NCBI RefSeq assembly: GCF_005233845.1
Contig: NZ_SZQL01000025.1
Span: 1 to 58,964, forward strand
Source of the DNA: Ilyomonas limi
GTDB lineage: Bacteria; Bacteroidota; Bacteroidia; Chitinophagales; Chitinophagaceae
DNA: 58,964 bases
Direction: 5' to 3'
The translations under genes and the position numbers were made by a program. The notes below the pieces were generated by a model. It saw only the letters and a program-made list of their open reading frames with translations, was not told the DNA's origin and searched no databases. Shown in pieces: positions 15,253 to 23,993 of the stretch; position 1 is the stretch's first letter; each line of letters begins with the position of its first letter.

Positions 15253-16815
15253 TTAATTTAGATGCTGAAAATTTTGTTGTAATACCTTGTTATTTCTTCT
15301 GAAATAAATCTGCTCAAAGCTTTTCGTAGTTTGTTCATCAATCCTTCTGAAAAATTTAGAAGCCTTAACATCATCAATGCTTTTAAAACCACATGCTTCC
15401 ATCATTTCTTTCGTAGCAATTAATGTGTTGACGTGAAAGTTTGCTACTCTTACCTTTTTGTCCGCAGGATCCAGGCCTTTATATAATGCAGGATTTTGAG
15501 TTGCTACACCCACAGGGCACTTTCCACTATCACATTGTAACGCCTGAATACAACCTAAGGCAAACATCATCCCCCTGGCACTATAACAGGCAGAAGCGCC
15601 AAGAGCTAAAGCTTTCAGTATGTCGAAGCCTGTTATTATTTTACCTGCGGCAATTATTTTAATGCTTTCTGATAATTGATAGTCATCAAGTGTTTGCTTA
15701 ACAAAAGCAAGTGCTTCATATAGCGGCATACCTAAATGGTCTGTAAATTCTAACGGTGCTGCACCGGTACCACCTTCTGCTCCGTCAACAGAAATGAAAT
15801 CAGGAATGATACAGGTTGAGCAGATCGCTTTACATATATCTATAAACTCCTGCTTGTCGCCAATACATAATTTAAAGCCCACCGGTTTATCTCCGGACAG
15901 GTGCCGTAAAAGTTGAAGAAACTGCAATAAGCCTGCAGGACCGTCAAACTCTGCATGGCGTGCAGGAGAATGAACAGTTGTATTGGGCATTACGTGCCTT
16001 ATTGCCGCTATTTCTTCTGTGTTTTTAGCAGCTGGGAGAATGCCACCATGCCCTGGCTTAGCACCTTGCGAAAGTTTTAGTTCAATCATTTTCACAGAAG
16101 GACATAATGCCTTCTGCTTAAAAGCAACCGGATTAAACCTACCCATTTCGGTACGACAGCCGAAATAGCCTGTACCTATTTGCCAAATAAGGTCACCACC
16201 TTTTAAATGGTAGTTACTTATACCACCTTCGCCTGTGTTGTGTGCAAAGCCACCTATTGCAGCACCTTCGTTTAATGCTGTTATGGCTGTTTTGCTTAAA
16301 GCGCCATAACTCATTGCGCCAATGTTATAAATACTGGCATGGTAAGGTTGTAAGCATTGTTCATTTCCTATCCACACCTTTAAGTCATTTACACTAAGCT
16401 GTTCAGGATAAACAGAATGACTTAACCATTCGTAACCGGGCGATGAGGGATTAGACTGCATTCCGAAAGCGACAGTTTGCTTTTCGTTTTTTGCCCGTTG
16501 ATAAACAATAGAACGTTGACGCCTGTTGAATGGCTTGCCATCTAAATCGGTCTCAAAAAAGTATTGCCTGAGTTCGGGTCTGATACGTTCAAAGAAGTAG
16601 CGTAAACGACCAATGATTGGATAGTTGCGTAAAATAGCGTGTTTTGATTGACGTACATCAACAATAGCAATCAATAATAAGGGCAATGTAATAAGCGAGC
16701 CCCAGTACCAATTTACGTTGTGGATATATCCCATTATTAAAAAAAGAATACTTGCTATAACAAGAAGTAAAATGACAGTTCCACTAAGTGAAACACTTTT
16801 TTCTTTATGTGACAT
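15253..16815 (-). CDS. FMN-binding glutamate synthase family protein, membrane-anchored
   Basis: Starting at the ATG at 16815 (an in-frame ATG at 16851 would add 12 residues), the protein has two hydrophobic N-terminal segments and then a large glutamate-synthase central/FMN-binding domain: GAMSYGALSKTAI, AHNTGEGGISNYH, SVDGAEGGTGAAP, and the Cys-rich DSGKCPVGVATQNP. The glutaminase domain of GltB is absent, so this is one of the stand-alone FMN-type family members whose reaction is usually uncharacterised. It heads a minus-strand group with the Gre-like factor and a small membrane protein. Confidence 0.87.
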   Translation of the reverse strand: MSHKEKSVSLSGTVILLLVIASILFLIMGYIHNVNWYWGSLITLPLLLIAIVDVRQSKHAILRNYPIIGRLRYFFERIRPELRQYFFETDLDGKPFNRRQRSIVYQRAKNEKQTVAFGMQSNPSSPGYEWLSHSVYPEQLSVNDLKVWIGNEQCLQPYHASIYNIGAMSYGALSKTAITALNEGAAIGGFAHNTGEGGISNYHLKGGDLIWQIGTGYFGCRTEMGRFNPVAFKQKALCPSVKMIELKLSQGAKPGHGGILPAAKNTEEIAAIRHVMPNTTVHSPARHAEFDGPAGLLQFLQLLRHLSGDKPVGFKLCIGDKQEFIDICKAICSTCIIPDFISVDGAEGGTGAAPLEFTDHLGMPLYEALAFVKQTLDDYQLSESIKIIAAGKIITGFDILKALALGASACYSARGMMFALGCIQALQCDSGKCPVGVATQNPALYKGLDPADKKVRVANFHVNTLIATKEMMEACGFKSIDDVKASKFFRRIDEQTTKSFEQIYFRRNNKVLQQNFQHLN

Positions 16816-18059
16816 GGTAGAATATATATGTTTTAAATAAAGGCTGCACACCCTTCAATGCAAATCAACACATCGAAGCAGCATCCTCCTATCATGAAGA
16901 AACTAAACCATCTTTCTAAGCCCTTTCAAGTATTTGTACCTGCAACAGTTTTGAAACGTAGGCCAAAAAGTTGTTTTATCCTGCTATTAAAAAAATCCGT
17001 ATAAGAGAACTATAATCGTTGTCATAAATGGATTATTATTTCTGAAATACTTCTATATCCTATTTATGGTCATCGTTTATCGCTTGAAGTAAATGCGTCA
17101 ATTACTATTACAGGAATAGTAATGAACAACCCCAAATATCACCTTACATCCGATGTTAGTGCTGTTCTAAGTATAACTGCGGTAAGTAATACAAAAATTG
17201 CAATCACGCTTTTTCTTGCCGGAACTTTCGGGTGATTTCGAGGCATAATAAATTATGCCCTACGTTAAGCTGAAATAAAGAAATGATTTACCCTGCCCGG
17301 AAGAACATGTTAGGCCAGAGTTATAGTTTTAAAGTATTTAAAGCTGGAGTAGTAATACATTGCCGAATTAAAGGGAAGAAATTCTGTAAATGAACAGGTA
17401 ACCCAATTACAAGTATCAAGTAAAGTATTATACTTGTTGATTGTTGAATAGTTGATATGTAGTGCCTTACCTGACATGAAACAAACTTAAGAAATTAAAA
17501 CTAATTAAATAGTTAAACTGTTGTGCTTATCTATTATTGATAACACACTAATTGATAGAAGGTTACAAATGATTACACAATACAAATTACACAAATTATA
17601 ATGTTCTCTACATTCTCTGCAGAAATGCAAATAACCTTTATTCAAATAAATAATTGAATGGAATGATTAAGTATCATTCCGGCTTTTATCATACGTTTTC
17701 AAAACGTTATTAAATGTTATGCTGGGGTTAATTGAGACAGAAAGAAACGGAATAAATGACGGCGCACCATATAACTGGCGGAATGGATTGCGGGAACCTG
17801 CTGATGGCAAGTTGTAAGTTGTTTTTATATGCACTAAAGCCGGGTATCACCTCATTGGAAGCCGCCACAAAATCCCCCATTTCTTTTGCTTAATTGTCTT
17901 TTGCCGGATGGATTGCTGAAGATACTTCTGAGCTGCTATCCATACGAGGAACATTAGCAGAACTTTCTTTGTTAGAAGAGTTGGCGCCAATAATTTGTAC
18001 TGTCAAAAAACAGAACCGTAAGGGGAATTATTGTATTTTTTCATGTATATATACGGTCT
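16816..18059. other. Gene-poor 1.2-kb interval
   Basis: No convincing intact gene was found on either strand. A short perfect palindrome, GGCATAAT-aa-ATTATGCC, lies at 17242-17259. On the minus strand around 17890-18049 there is a possible degraded small secreted or lipoprotein gene: a start-like MKKYNNSPYGSVF at about 18049, a needed frame change, then SSNKESSANVPRMDSSSE ending at a stop at 17890. The rest is AT-rich sequence with many stops. Confidence 0.5.
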
Positions 18060-18091
18060 GTTAGAAGTCATCCAGTTCTTCTAACTTTTTT
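18060..18091 (+). terminator. Rho-independent terminator, plus-oriented
   Basis: GTTAGAAG (18060-18067) pairs perfectly with CTTCTAAC (18078-18085) across a 10-base loop, followed by six T residues on the plus strand. The orientation suits a plus-strand transcript, yet no plus-strand gene is recognised in the preceding 4 kb. It could end an unannotated RNA or be a relic. In the minus direction it would act only as a hairpin after the HPF-like gene. Confidence 0.6.
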
Positions 18092-18103
18092 ATATTTCAG
18101 CTT

Positions 18104-18409
18104 TTATCTTTTCTCCAGTTGCCGGCGCAGCTTTTCCTCCACATTTTTCAGCAGCGCCATAAAGTTGTCGCCGGAATCAGAAGCAAAAGCATCGTTACCC
18201 GGAACACCGAACCTGACACTAACCCTTTTGGGGTCGGTGGATTTTCCGCTTTTATCCTCAAAATATACATCCACCCAATTTACTTCCGATATGTGGCGCC
18301 GCAGCCGCACAATCATATCTCTTATGCTTTGCTGTATATCGTCGCTGATGGTAATATCCACCGCCTGTACATCTAACTTAATGCCGTCAAAATTTTCTGT
18401 ATAATTCAT
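18104..18409 (-). CDS. HPF/RaiA-family ribosome-associated protein
   Basis: A 101-residue protein with the beta-alpha-beta-beta-beta-alpha pattern of hibernation-promoting factors. It opens LDVQAVDITISDDIQQSI, has VDVYFEDKSGKS and RVSVRFGVPG strands, and ends with a basic helix KNVEEKLRRQLEKR. There is no C-terminal dimerisation extension, so it corresponds to the short form that binds the 30S A/P-site region. Divergence from canonical HPF is noticeable. The release-factor-like hibernation candidate lies upstream on the same strand, which supports a shared role in dormancy. Confidence 0.75.
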   Translation of the reverse strand: MNYTENFDGIKLDVQAVDITISDDIQQSIRDMIVRLRRHISEVNWVDVYFEDKSGKSTDPKRVSVRFGVPGNDAFASDSGDNFMALLKNVEEKLRRQLEKR

Positions 18410-18589
18410 AATTAAACTTTTTTATTATTCCCATTAATATCATTTACAAAACTCCATTATTTTAATAGAGGCTTGTTGTGTTTACCTTTAAATATTGCGT
18501 AACCCGATTTTATTTATTTTATATAGTATTTATCCAAAGAAGAAACAAACCGCAAATTAACTCGAATTTTTAGCAAACCTTATTTATAA

Positions 18590-18780
18590 AAATATATCTC
18601 TGCAAGTGCTCCCACCTTGATTATTGGCCATTCCCTGGGTGGGTCTGTAGCCCAGTATGCTGCCGCAAGAATCTCTTCTGTTAAGGCTGTAGCCATCATT
18701 GCTGCTCCTAATGATCCGGCACACGTGCAGCGCCTTTTGAAAGACAATGAAAGCGAGACAATAAAAAAGGAAAGGCAACG
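18590..18780 (+). pseudogene. Remnant of alpha/beta hydrolase (possibly OsmC-fused type)
   Basis: The plus strand encodes a fragment around the nucleophile elbow: LIIGHSLGGSVAQYAAARI, then VKAVAIIAAPNDPAHVQRLL. This is the core of an alpha/beta hydrolase resembling the hydrolase half of bifunctional hydrolase/OsmC proteins. Both the preceding strands and everything after about DNESETIKKE are missing, and the fragment ends against the 3' end of the release-factor-like gene. It is an internal scrap of a gene. Confidence 0.65.
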
Positions 18781-18792
18781 GTTCATTTGGAA

Positions 18793-19863
18793 TCAGTACC
18801 GGGTAGTCAGCACAAGTCCCTTGTACTTTTTCAATTCCTCTTCAGAAAGAAATACGCTATCACCGCCATATTGCATATTGACTTCTATCATTTCATCAAT
18901 AATATCATCAATGACACCGGTTCGATCTGTCTGCTCTTCCGGCACCAGTTCAATTGTATCATTCACCAAACGGGCAGGCTGAAAGTAGCCCCGTTGTACA
19001 AATAACGTTTCACCTCTTCCCTGGTTCACGGCATGCCATATATCATTGAAGTCTGCAACCAGTTTTCCGGTATTTTCAGCAGCAGAAAGTTCCTGCAGTC
19101 GCTGGCTGTTTCTTTCTTTTCTTACCTGTTGCACTATAGGCCAGGCAGCATCAACAATATGATGTGCTTTTTCTTCCATCCGGTTCCCGTTCAAATGCCC
19201 AATAAAGATTGCTTTCCGGTCAGCAATTTTCAGATACTCATAGTAATTAGATTCCTCGGTGCATATCAACACCGGCAAAGGGTTTTCTTTTATTACTTCA
19301 ATCAGTTGCTTATCTACAATATTAAAAAACTCCTGCATCAGATTGGTCTGGCGGTTGGCAATCGCTGCTTCAGCCCTTTGCTTCGGGTGCAGAGAAACGT
19401 TTTCAATAGGGAAGTTGCCTTCCATCTCCTGCACTACTTTATCATTGAACGCCTCAATTAACCGGGCTTTGTCGCGGCTTAGTACCAGCACATAATATTC
19501 TTTTTCTTTGTGCAAGGCTCTTATCAGATCGCGGGTGGCAAAGCTTTTGTCAATAATAACCCTGTCTTCCACAGCAATGGGTAAACGGGTAAAATCGGCT
19601 ATCTCTTCATTTACAAACAATACAAGGCTTTCTAAATTGTGCCTGTGGTTAATGGTAGCTGCCAGCGTATTTAGCTTATTCGTGATGAGGCTGAGCGATT
19701 GCTGATTACACTCATCAGCAAGCCGCGCCTGCGCTTCTTTTACCAGGTTTTTTAATACAATCGGATCCTTTTCATTATCCGGCAGGGTGCGGTGCGTGTT
19801 TAAGATAATAGTAACACAGCAATTTGATGTGGTGTCTTTTAGTTTTTTTAAAATGTTATTCAT
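18793..19863 (-). CDS. Archaeo-eukaryotic release-factor-like protein, candidate Balon-like ribosome hibernation factor
   Basis: A 356-residue soluble protein. The N-terminal part (NCCVTIILNTHRTLPDNEKD) and middle (VIIDKSFATRDLIRALHKE, YYVLVLSRDKARLIEAF) resemble the bacterial aeRF1/Pelota-related (baeRF) family, to which the hibernation factor Balon belongs. Later segments are NPLPVLICTEESNYYEYL, KAIFIGHLNGNRM and a C-terminal ETLFVQRGYFQPA. Such proteins dock in the ribosomal A site. The HPF-like gene follows on the same strand 383 bp away, separated by the hydrolase remnant. Assignment is by recalled family pattern, so Balon-type function is an inference. Confidence 0.65.
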   Translation of the reverse strand: MNNILKKLKDTTSNCCVTIILNTHRTLPDNEKDPIVLKNLVKEAQARLADECNQQSLSLITNKLNTLAATINHRHNLESLVLFVNEEIADFTRLPIAVEDRVIIDKSFATRDLIRALHKEKEYYVLVLSRDKARLIEAFNDKVVQEMEGNFPIENVSLHPKQRAEAAIANRQTNLMQEFFNIVDKQLIEVIKENPLPVLICTEESNYYEYLKIADRKAIFIGHLNGNRMEEKAHHIVDAAWPIVQQVRKERNSQRLQELSAAENTGKLVADFNDIWHAVNQGRGETLFVQRGYFQPARLVNDTIELVPEEQTDRTGVIDDIIDEMIEVNMQYGGDSVFLSEEELKKYKGLVLTTRY

Positions 19864-19918
19864 ATGATGGGAATTTTTTAGTTGTAAAAGTTGGATAACC
19901 TGATTTTGAATGCCTATT

Positions 19919-19926
19919 CAAATATA
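19919..19926 (-). promoter_or_regulatory. Candidate Bacteroidota -7 promoter element
   Basis: On the minus strand this reads TATATTTG, an exact match to the Bacteroidota TAnnTTTG element, 56 bp upstream of the release-factor-like start codon. No convincing -33 TTTG partner is seen at the usual distance, so the call is tentative. Confidence 0.35.
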
Positions 19927-20017
19927 TAATGCCGGAAACCGCATCTTCACGCCGTATTGCTGAAGCCCGGTATGGGATTTTGAAAAGTTCCGTTGCAATG
20001 GAACACGCAAGCGTTTT

Positions 20018-20498
20018 TTACACCCTATCTTCTCTGATCGTTTTTAAACCTTTGGTCCAGCAGATCATTTCTTTAAACATGAAGCTTGTTTTATGAGAGA
20101 GTTCATTCAATACAAATTCGTTTTGTTCATTGATGAACTGCATAAAAAACGGGATATACATCGCCATAGCTTACAAGACACGTGGCTTTATAATTCCATT
20201 CGTGATGCAAATATTCAAGCGCGTTCGGTAAAGGCGCAGGATAGTCGTAGTCGTATTCGTCCGTTACAAATATAGATACGTCTGCCTCGCTAATCTTTGC
20301 ACTCCAGCGTTTGGTATGTTCGTGCTCGTATTCCTGCTGGCAGGATGGTTTGGCTCATCTTCAGGGGCAGGTTTATAGTGGTAAGGTCTAATATTTCTAC
20401 GTTAAAGCTGCCGTGGTTTTGGGCTAAGGCTACATTCAAACCATCGGGCCCTTTCTGCCGGGGCGCACCGTAGCGGTAATGATCTTTACATTGTACAT
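20018..20498 (-). pseudogene. Frameshifted NADPH-dependent FMN reductase
   Basis: The minus strand starts ATG at 20498 with VKIITATVRPGRKGP, the flavodoxin-like opening of NADPH-dependent FMN reductases. After two internal stops and a frame change it continues LAQNHGSFNVEILDLTTINL. After another shift it gives KRWSAKISEADVSIFVTDEY, with PNALEYLHHEWNYKA following. The C-terminal helix (FKEMICWTKGLKTI) appears in another frame and ends at 20018. At least three disruptions make it non-functional. Of the 19864-20538 interval, only this and the upstream promoter motif are interpretable. Confidence 0.8.
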
Positions 20499-20538
20499 CT
20501 ATCTCCTTCGTTTATAAAAGAAATTAAAACAACAATGC

Positions 20539-20883
20539 TCATTGTTGTTGGTCTTCGGATTTATTGCTGTAGTTGTCCAGTTTGGCACGATGTAATTTTT
20601 GTAAAATGGCAATCGTGTTTGTGTCAGAGTAGATGCCATCGCCTTTCACCAGTATTCCTTTCAGGCCGGTTTTCGTTTCCAGTCCATAAACGGTTGCTTC
20701 ATCCCCGGGATCTGAAGCCCCTTCATACCGGTTTACAGAAGCGATCTTTAAATCTTCCGCTTCAAATTTTTCAGCTCCGCACCAAATGAAGCCGTCTTTT
20801 AACGTAAAGTCTTTATCAAATCCTGATGCTCTGAGTTTTGCAATGGCTTCCGATGTGGTGCCGTATTTAAATTTTTCATTCAT
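20539..20883 (-). CDS. Small conserved Bacteroidota protein of unknown function
   Basis: A 114-residue acidic protein. It starts KYGTTSEAIAKLRASGFDKD, then FTLKDGFIWCGAEKF, then NRYEGASDPGDEATVYGLE, and ends with a polar Gln-rich tail. I recall this pattern from a widespread small Bacteroidota family that databases often label 'phosphoribosylpyrophosphate synthetase'. The protein is far too short and has none of the PRPP synthase motifs, so that label should not be used. Its frame is intact although pseudogenes lie on both sides. Confidence 0.7.
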   Translation of the reverse strand: MNEKFKYGTTSEAIAKLRASGFDKDFTLKDGFIWCGAEKFEAEDLKIASVNRYEGASDPGDEATVYGLETKTGLKGILVKGDGIYSDTNTIAILQKLHRAKLDNYSNKSEDQQQ

Positions 20884-21092
20884 GATTGTTTTGTTTGAAT
20901 GTTTATTTTAATGAAGGGTTAAAAAAGCATTTCACTTTTGCGTGTAAAAGCACAATTAAAAGCTTTGATTTCTTAGTAACTGTTCAAAAGCCTTGCCAGG
21001 CAAACCATATCCGGATAAAACAAAAATTTTCAGATAAATTTCAAGTTGGTACATTACCCGTATTGATAATATAGAAATATCATTTATAATAA

Positions 21093-21665
21093 TTATAACA
21101 ATGCTGCCATCAGCCTATATACCGAATCCATTCCTCTTTGCAATACCAGGCGGTTTTGCCACTGTTCCAATGTAACTAAACGGCTGCTTTGCTTGTCACG
21201 GTCAAAGCTATCCTCCAGGCCTTGCACAACTCTGCTTAGTGAATAACAGCAGTAATTTCAAAGTTCAGGCAAAAGCTCGGGTATCCATGTTTACGGTGCC
21301 TATGAAAGCAAGGATGCTGTCAATCGGAATAGTCCTGGAATGTATAAACCTTTTTTTCGTAAAAATATACACGAACACCCCGCTGCAATGGCGGTTTTAT
21401 GAAAGAAAACGAAGCATGCTGAACGATAAAAGAATCCGATTTTGCAGGCAGAATAAGTTCCACTTTAATACTATTAGAGGCAGCAATCACCAGGGCTGAA
21501 GTTAATTGTTCAGTGGAAATAAAATAAGGAACGCAGATACGAATTGTTTTTTAGCCTGGCGGATAGCCAGGAGGATGCTTTCCATGACATAGGAAACTGC
21601 GGAATCAGGACCATTGGCTGCTATGGCAATAATGGCAACCCCTTTTTGCAACTGCGTATATTTTT
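21093..21665 (-). pseudogene. Cardiolipin synthase/phospholipase D remnant (C-terminal half)
   Basis: Read on the minus strand in several frames, this stretch encodes the second PLD domain of a cardiolipin synthase: VAIIAIAANGPDSAVSYVM, ESILLAIRQAKKQ, SIKVELILPAKSD, then LQRGVRVYFYEK and the modified HKD region ending DSILAFIGTVNMDTRAF. The C-terminal end is LVTLEQWQNRLVLQRGMDS before the stop at 21093-21095. Frameshifts occur near KKQ, near the HKD segment and elsewhere, and the N-terminal half with the first PLD motif is missing. The 209 bases between it and 20883 hold nothing clear. Confidence 0.75.
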
Positions 21666-21869
21666 TACTCAAATTGTTCTTCGTTTACATTAAGTGAAAA
21701 ATTGAATAAGTATGTAAATAAAAATGGCTATAGTACAGGCCGAAATGAGCGACTATTTAATAGTCAAGAAGAGGCAGAGTTAAAGAGACAAGATGCAAAA
21801 GAACAATGGAAAAATAGCGGGTATAATATTGGTGGCTACAACTATTTTTTTGGAGATTGTACAGAATAA
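21666..21869 (+). pseudogene. Orphan C-terminal protein tail, unrecognised
   Basis: A plus-strand frame of about 67 codons with no ATG at its start reads YSNCSSFTLSEKLNKYVNKN, then GYSTGRNERLFNSQEEAELK, and ends GGYNYFFGDCTE before a stop at 21867. Composition is protein-like (Asn, Lys, Glu and aromatic residues balanced, no internal stop). It abuts the cardiolipin synthase remnant directly, suggesting a deletion junction. It resembles the end of a larger protein, perhaps a toxin or secreted effector, but no family is recognised. Confidence 0.4.
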
Positions 21870-21961
21870 ATTTAGAAATAAATGCCTTACCATATTGTAA
21901 TGTAAACAGATAGATATCTATTTGCTCGAATTTTGCACAACCATAGTAAGTTTTTATTCTT

Positions 21962-22022
21962 CACTGCGTTAGCGCAGTGCCTCCGGGATGGAGCCGACGG
22001 CTTCACTCGCACCAGGGCTATG
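21962..22022. repeat. GC-rich hairpin-containing intergenic element
   Basis: CACTGCG (21962-21968) pairs with CGCAGTG (21973-21979) across a TTAG loop, followed by a GC-rich stretch containing the small palindrome GCCGACGGC. The composition contrasts with the AT-rich surroundings, as for a REP-type element. No second copy exists in the window. Between it and the esterase gene, 22099-22112 is an ACTTAT/ATAAGT palindrome and TTTATAAGTAA occurs twice (22104 and 22130), possibly regulatory. Confidence 0.4.
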
Positions 22023-22170
22023 TAACGCTGTAATGACTTGCAACTGCATATCTATAAAATGACAACAAACACCTGAACCAATTTCAATTATTTATAAAAC
22101 TTATTTATAAGTAACTTAATACTATAAACTTTATAAGTAATTATTACATTTACCAAAAAATCTCACCCTT

Positions 22171-23706
22171 ATGAAAACAGCAACGCTGTATGCTTTTTTT
22201 CTACTTTGTATAATCATCCTTAATAGTTGTCAAAAAACAATGAATGAGCAGCAGGTTCAGGCGCTTGCAGGTGCAAGCATGGATATTAATGCAACTGCAA
22301 AATCTACTCTTAAAGTAGCGAGAGTATTTACCAATAATATGGTTATACAGCGCGATAAGCCTGCTTCGGTATGGGGAACAGCGCCTGCAGGTCACACCAT
22401 TAGTGTAAAAGCCTCCTGGAAGGATTCTACTTTTACAACTGTTACCCCTGGTTCCGGCAATTGGCGTGTGGTTATCTCGGGTGCTCCTGCCAATGCAATG
22501 CCTCAGCAATTAACGGTGAGCGATAATGATAATTCTAAAACGTTTTCCAACATTCTAATTGGAGATGTGTGGGTTTGCAGCGGGCAATCAAATATGGTAA
22601 TGCCACTGGACTCGTTAGGTCCTAGTCCATATTATGAAGGTGTGCTTAATTATCAGGCAGAGATAGCCGCAGCTAACTGGCCCAATCTACGGCTGATCCC
22701 TATACAGGAAGATGAGCGTACCAGCCCAATTAATAATATTGCTTTTAATACAAGCTGGACGGTATGTAGCCCTGCCACGGCAGGAAATTACAGTGCTGTA
22801 GCTTATTATTTTGGCAGAAAGCTGATGAATACACTTAATGTACCTATTGGATTGATAGTAGCTGCAGTGGGTAATACATATTGTGAAGCATGGACAAACA
22901 AAGAAGTAATAGAGGGCAATACTACATTGGATGCTTATTATTCAGGGAATAATAATTCCTCGCAGTTGTATAATGGTATGATAAATCCATTGAGAAATAT
23001 GGCTATTAAGGGATTTATCTGGTACCAGGGAGAAAATAACAGATATGACAGGCCACCCAGCAATTATACCAAGCTAAACAGTGCATTGATCAGAGGCTGG
23101 CGCAACAAATTTGCCCAGGGAAGTCTTCCTTTTTATTTGGTACAAATGACACCTTATGATGACACTTATTTCGACAATCCTTCATCGGAAGGAGGCGATT
23201 CTACGGCTGATGATTATGCACGTTTTAGAGAGGCACAATCGAAAATCCGCAATGTGGCAAATACCGGTATGGTGGTAACAATGGATGTTGGAGAAGTAAA
23301 ACGCATTCATCCTAAAAACAAACAACCCGTAGGCGAACGTTTGGCTTTGCTGGCCTTACAAGGTGCTTATGGTATGCATGTAAATCCATTAGGCCCGCAA
23401 TATTCTTCCTTTACAACCAATCAATCTACGGCTACTATTAGCTTTGTATCCGGCACTGCTAACGGATTAACTACCATAAACAACGGACCTATGGAACAAC
23501 GCTTTTATGTTGCAGGTGCTGATAGAGTGTTCAGGAAGGCAGTTGCCAAAATAAATGGTAGCCAGATTATTTTAACTGCACCTGCTGCCACGCCGTTGCC
23601 CATAAAAGCCATACGATACGCATTTACCAACTTTCCCCTTACCAGTATTCAAAATTCAGATGGTTTGCCCATGGAACCATTCCGTACAGACACCTGGGCT
23701 CAATAA
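22171..23706 (+). CDS. Sialate O-acetylesterase-type (SGNH) lipoprotein
   Basis: A 511-residue lipoprotein whose signal ends in the lipobox LNSC (Cys20), so it is expected on the cell envelope. The N-terminal beta domain (VFTNNMVIQRDKPASVWGT) is the one typical of sialate O-acetylesterases. The SGNH catalytic part shows VWVCSGQSNM with the nucleophile Ser, GFIWYQGENN, and the catalytic Asp/His region DVGEVKRIHPKNKQPVGERL. Such enzymes remove acetyl groups from sialic acid or hemicellulose side chains; the substrate is not known here. A terminator follows, so it is probably monocistronic. Confidence 0.9.
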   Translation: MKTATLYAFFLLCIIILNSCQKTMNEQQVQALAGASMDINATAKSTLKVARVFTNNMVIQRDKPASVWGTAPAGHTISVKASWKDSTFTTVTPGSGNWRVVISGAPANAMPQQLTVSDNDNSKTFSNILIGDVWVCSGQSNMVMPLDSLGPSPYYEGVLNYQAEIAAANWPNLRLIPIQEDERTSPINNIAFNTSWTVCSPATAGNYSAVAYYFGRKLMNTLNVPIGLIVAAVGNTYCEAWTNKEVIEGNTTLDAYYSGNNNSSQLYNGMINPLRNMAIKGFIWYQGENNRYDRPPSNYTKLNSALIRGWRNKFAQGSLPFYLVQMTPYDDTYFDNPSSEGGDSTADDYARFREAQSKIRNVANTGMVVTMDVGEVKRIHPKNKQPVGERLALLALQGAYGMHVNPLGPQYSSFTTNQSTATISFVSGTANGLTTINNGPMEQRFYVAGADRVFRKAVAKINGSQIILTAPAATPLPIKAIRYAFTNFPLTSIQNSDGLPMEPFRTDTWAQ

Positions 23707-23730
23707 TATTGTAGCAAGTTTTAGAAAGTG

Positions 23731-23764
23731 AAAGCCACAAACGTTTGTTTTGTGGCTTTTTTTA
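23731..23764 (+). terminator. Rho-independent terminator after esterase gene
   Basis: AAAGCCACAAA (23731-23741) pairs perfectly with 23749-23759 across a 7-base loop and is followed by a run of T residues. It lies 25 bp after the esterase stop. The rest of the gap up to 23993 is AT-rich with no recognised element. Confidence 0.88.
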
Positions 23765-23993
23765 TTATTAATAATTCTCCTGATGCTCATTGCGCGCTTC
23801 AGCACAATTACACTTATTGAAAGCCTTTTACTCTTAAGCTCAATAATAGAGCATCCTTTACGCTCCTTTAAGCATCCTAAAAAGCTGTTAAAAGCCTGTA
23901 AATTAACTTAGTATATACTTATAGGCATAATTGTTGGTAACTGGCGGCGATTAACATTTCTTTTACAAGGGTTATTCCGGTATCAATGTCATT

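Noticed and set aside
18617-18982. Long plus-strand ORF of 121 codons starting at the GHSLGG motif
   Set aside because: Only the first ~55 codons resemble a hydrolase; the rest runs antisense through the 3' end of the release-factor-like gene. Treated as a pseudogene fragment.
20093-20275. Plus-strand 60-codon ORF
   Set aside because: Antisense shadow of the frameshifted FMN reductase, whose reading on the minus strand is coherent.
20539-20883. Database-style label 'phosphoribosylpyrophosphate synthetase' for the 114-residue protein
   Set aside because: No PRPP-binding motif and about one third of the expected length; kept as unknown function.
21239-21499. Plus-strand 86-codon ORF
   Set aside because: Antisense to the cardiolipin synthase remnant.
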